Below, piece by piece: positions 62,889 through 64,000 of a stretch of DNA of 64,000 bases. Both the position numbers and the translations under genes were made by a program. The stretch comes from Geofilum rubicundum JCM 15548 (GTDB taxonomy: Bacteria; Bacteroidota; Bacteroidia; Bacteroidales; Marinilabiliaceae). Every line of letters begins with the position of its first letter. The first letter of the stretch is position 1. The notes below the pieces were generated by a model, which made no database searches, was not told the DNA's origin, and saw nothing but the letters and a program-made list of their open reading frames with translations. The stretch is taken from positions 1 to 64,000 of the forward strand of contig NZ_BAZW01000006.1 of NCBI RefSeq assembly GCF_000974365.1, given 5' to 3'.

Positions 62889-63521
62889 ATGAAAAATATA
62901 GAAGAAACAGTAGCCTCCCAATTGTTGCAAATTAAGGCAATAAAACTGCAACCGGCAAATCCTTTTACCTGGGCTTCAGGATGGAAGTCGCCCATTTATT
63001 GTGATAACCGCAAGACTTTGTCCTTTCCGGTGGTTCGGGATTACATGAAGGAGCAGTTTGCAGCCAAAATTAAGGAGCTGTATCCGGAGGCGGAGGTGAT
63101 TGCGGGGGTAGCTACCGGAGCCATTGCGCAGGGTGCCCTGGTGGCCGATTTGCTGAAGAAACCCTTCGTGTATGTTCGCTCGGCTCCGAAAGGACACGGA
63201 TTGGAGAATCTCATCGAGGGAACTCTGGAACCTGGTCAAAAGGTGGTGATTATTGAGGATTTGATTTCGACCGGCGGCAGCAGTCTCAAAGCTGTGGAAG
63301 CGGTTCGGGCCGCTGGCGCTGAAGTGCTGGGGATGCTGGCCATTTTTTCATACGGTTTTGAAGTGGCTGCGGATAATTTTGAGAAAGCCGGGGTGCGCTT
63401 GGATACCTTGAGTAACTACCAGACCCTTTTAAAGGTGGCCGTTGACTATGGCCACGTGACTTCAGCTGATCTGGAAACATTGAACGACTGGAGAAAAGCG
63501 CCGGAGAACTGGAATAAGTGA
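62889..63521 (+). CDS. pyrE: orotate phosphoribosyltransferase
   Basis: The 210-residue protein from 'MKNIEETVASQLLQIKAIKL' has 'NPFTWASGWKSPIYCDNR', 'YVRSAPKGHGLENLIEG' and the PRPP motif 'VVIIEDLISTGGSS'. It makes OMP from orotate in pyrimidine synthesis. The longer frame from 62859 adds ten residues that I judge non-native because family proteins start at this methionine. It is followed by the SRPBCC gene, 26 bases later. Confidence 0.94.
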   Translation: MKNIEETVASQLLQIKAIKLQPANPFTWASGWKSPIYCDNRKTLSFPVVRDYMKEQFAAKIKELYPEAEVIAGVATGAIAQGALVADLLKKPFVYVRSAPKGHGLENLIEGTLEPGQKVVIIEDLISTGGSSLKAVEAVRAAGAEVLGMLAIFSYGFEVAADNFEKAGVRLDTLSNYQTLLKVAVDYGHVTSADLETLNDWRKAPENWNK

Positions 63522-63547
63522 GCAGAACCTTTAAAGCATTCTTTTAG

Positions 63548-63964
63548 ATGACCACATTTGAAGGACCAGTAAAAGCCATACCACACCCGTCGGAGGTGGT
63601 TTATGGGTTTTTGTCTGATTTTAATAATTTTGAAAACTTGTTGCCTCCCGACAAAATATCGAATTGGGAAAGTGATGGGGACAGTTGCCGGTTTACCGTC
63701 GAAGGAATTGGTGAATTGGGCTTGCGCATCATTGAGAAAGTACCGCATAAAACCATCAAGTTTTCAGCAGATGGGAAAACGCCTTTCGATTTCTTCTTAT
63801 GGATTCAGTTAAAGGAATTGGACGTGGCGGATACACGGGTAAAGCTAACCATTAAGGCAGAACTCAATCCGATGTTGAAGATGATGGTAACCGGGCCGGT
63901 CAATAAATTTCTGACGGTGGTGACCGATGGTATCGCAGCGTATCCTTACGCGACTAAAGAATAA
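63548..63964 (+). CDS. SRPBCC/START-like domain protein
   Basis: The 138-residue protein has the helix-grip outline of the SRPBCC fold: 'VVYGFLSDFNNFENLLPPDK', beta strands to 'FDFFLWIQLKEL', and a long C-terminal helix 'MVTGPVNKFLTVVTDGIAAY'. Such domains bind hydrophobic ligands. It is often found behind pyrE in Bacteroidota, but its function is not known. Probably co-transcribed with pyrE. Confidence 0.8.
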   Translation: MTTFEGPVKAIPHPSEVVYGFLSDFNNFENLLPPDKISNWESDGDSCRFTVEGIGELGLRIIEKVPHKTIKFSADGKTPFDFFLWIQLKELDVADTRVKLTIKAELNPMLKMMVTGPVNKFLTVVTDGIAAYPYATKE

Positions 63965-64000
63965 AGGAGACTTCTTTAAAGGCATAGGTTCGGATTTCAT

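Overview
The window looks like chromosomal DNA of a Bacteroidota bacterium, probably from the Bacteroidales/Marinilabiliales side. The evidence is a type IX secretion protein (PorQ-like), a protein with a type IX C-terminal sorting domain, Bacteroidota-type promoters (TTTG, about 19 bases, TAnnTTTG) before the tRNA gene, a K+-dependent membrane pyrophosphatase, and a sialic-acid locus with a kelch/symporter fusion. I cannot name the genus.

Layout. 1-730: the end of a ParE-like toxin gene, then a decayed IS91-type transposase with a REP-like palindrome. 734-8480: a seven-gene minus-strand operon, the least explained part of the window. In transcription order it encodes a PqqD-like small protein, an ATP-grasp ligase, a type IX cargo protein, a PLP-dependent decarboxylase, a urea-transporter/M23-peptidase fusion, an outer-membrane barrel and a TPR protein. 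Behind its promoter end lies an AraC-type regulator (8649-9263). 9678-13479: tRNA-Leu, then trigger factor, clpP and clpX. 13.8-23 kb: membrane pyrophosphatase, a serine/threonine dehydratase-type enzyme, cardiolipin synthase, ribD, prmC, an ACP phosphodiesterase-like protein and a cyclic-2,3-diphosphoglycerate-synthetase-like GTPase. 23-26.2 kb: galacturonate genes uxaB-uxaA behind a LacI-type operator. 26.7-32.3 kb: pfkA, ispH, cmk, porQ, a cysteine-cluster protein and a lactonase-type lipoprotein. 32.7-44.8 kb: recQ, two outer-membrane proteins, hpt, adk, obg, a metallophosphoesterase and three tandem cyclophilins.

44.9-61.5 kb is a host-glycan locus. A FadR-type GntR regulator is divergent from sialidase, N-acetylneuraminate lyase, an N-acylglucosamine 2-epimerase and a kelch-Na+ symporter, followed by GH2 beta-galactosidase, GH29 alpha-L-fucosidase and GH20 beta-N-acetylhexosaminidase. 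Together these could trim sialic acid, fucose, galactose and GlcNAc from mucin or N-glycans and send sialic acid to GlcNAc. A perfect palindrome, TATGTAATACATA, occurs before the sialidase and again before the GH2 gene and probably ties both to the regulator. Between the GH2 and GH29 genes lie remains of GH16 and GH27 enzymes. 61.5-64 kb holds a DUF1080 protein, a NUDIX hydrolase, pyrE and an SRPBCC protein.

A striking property of the sequence is a series of one- or two-base frame breaks from 17.3 kb onward: cls, prmC (two), the GTPase, uxaA, recQ, an outer-membrane gene (two compensating), a cyclophilin, the kelch-symporter, GH29 (two) and GH20. None is seen in the first 17 kb. Most are explained by one missing base, several in short homopolymers, so base-calling deletions are at least as likely as true pseudogenes.
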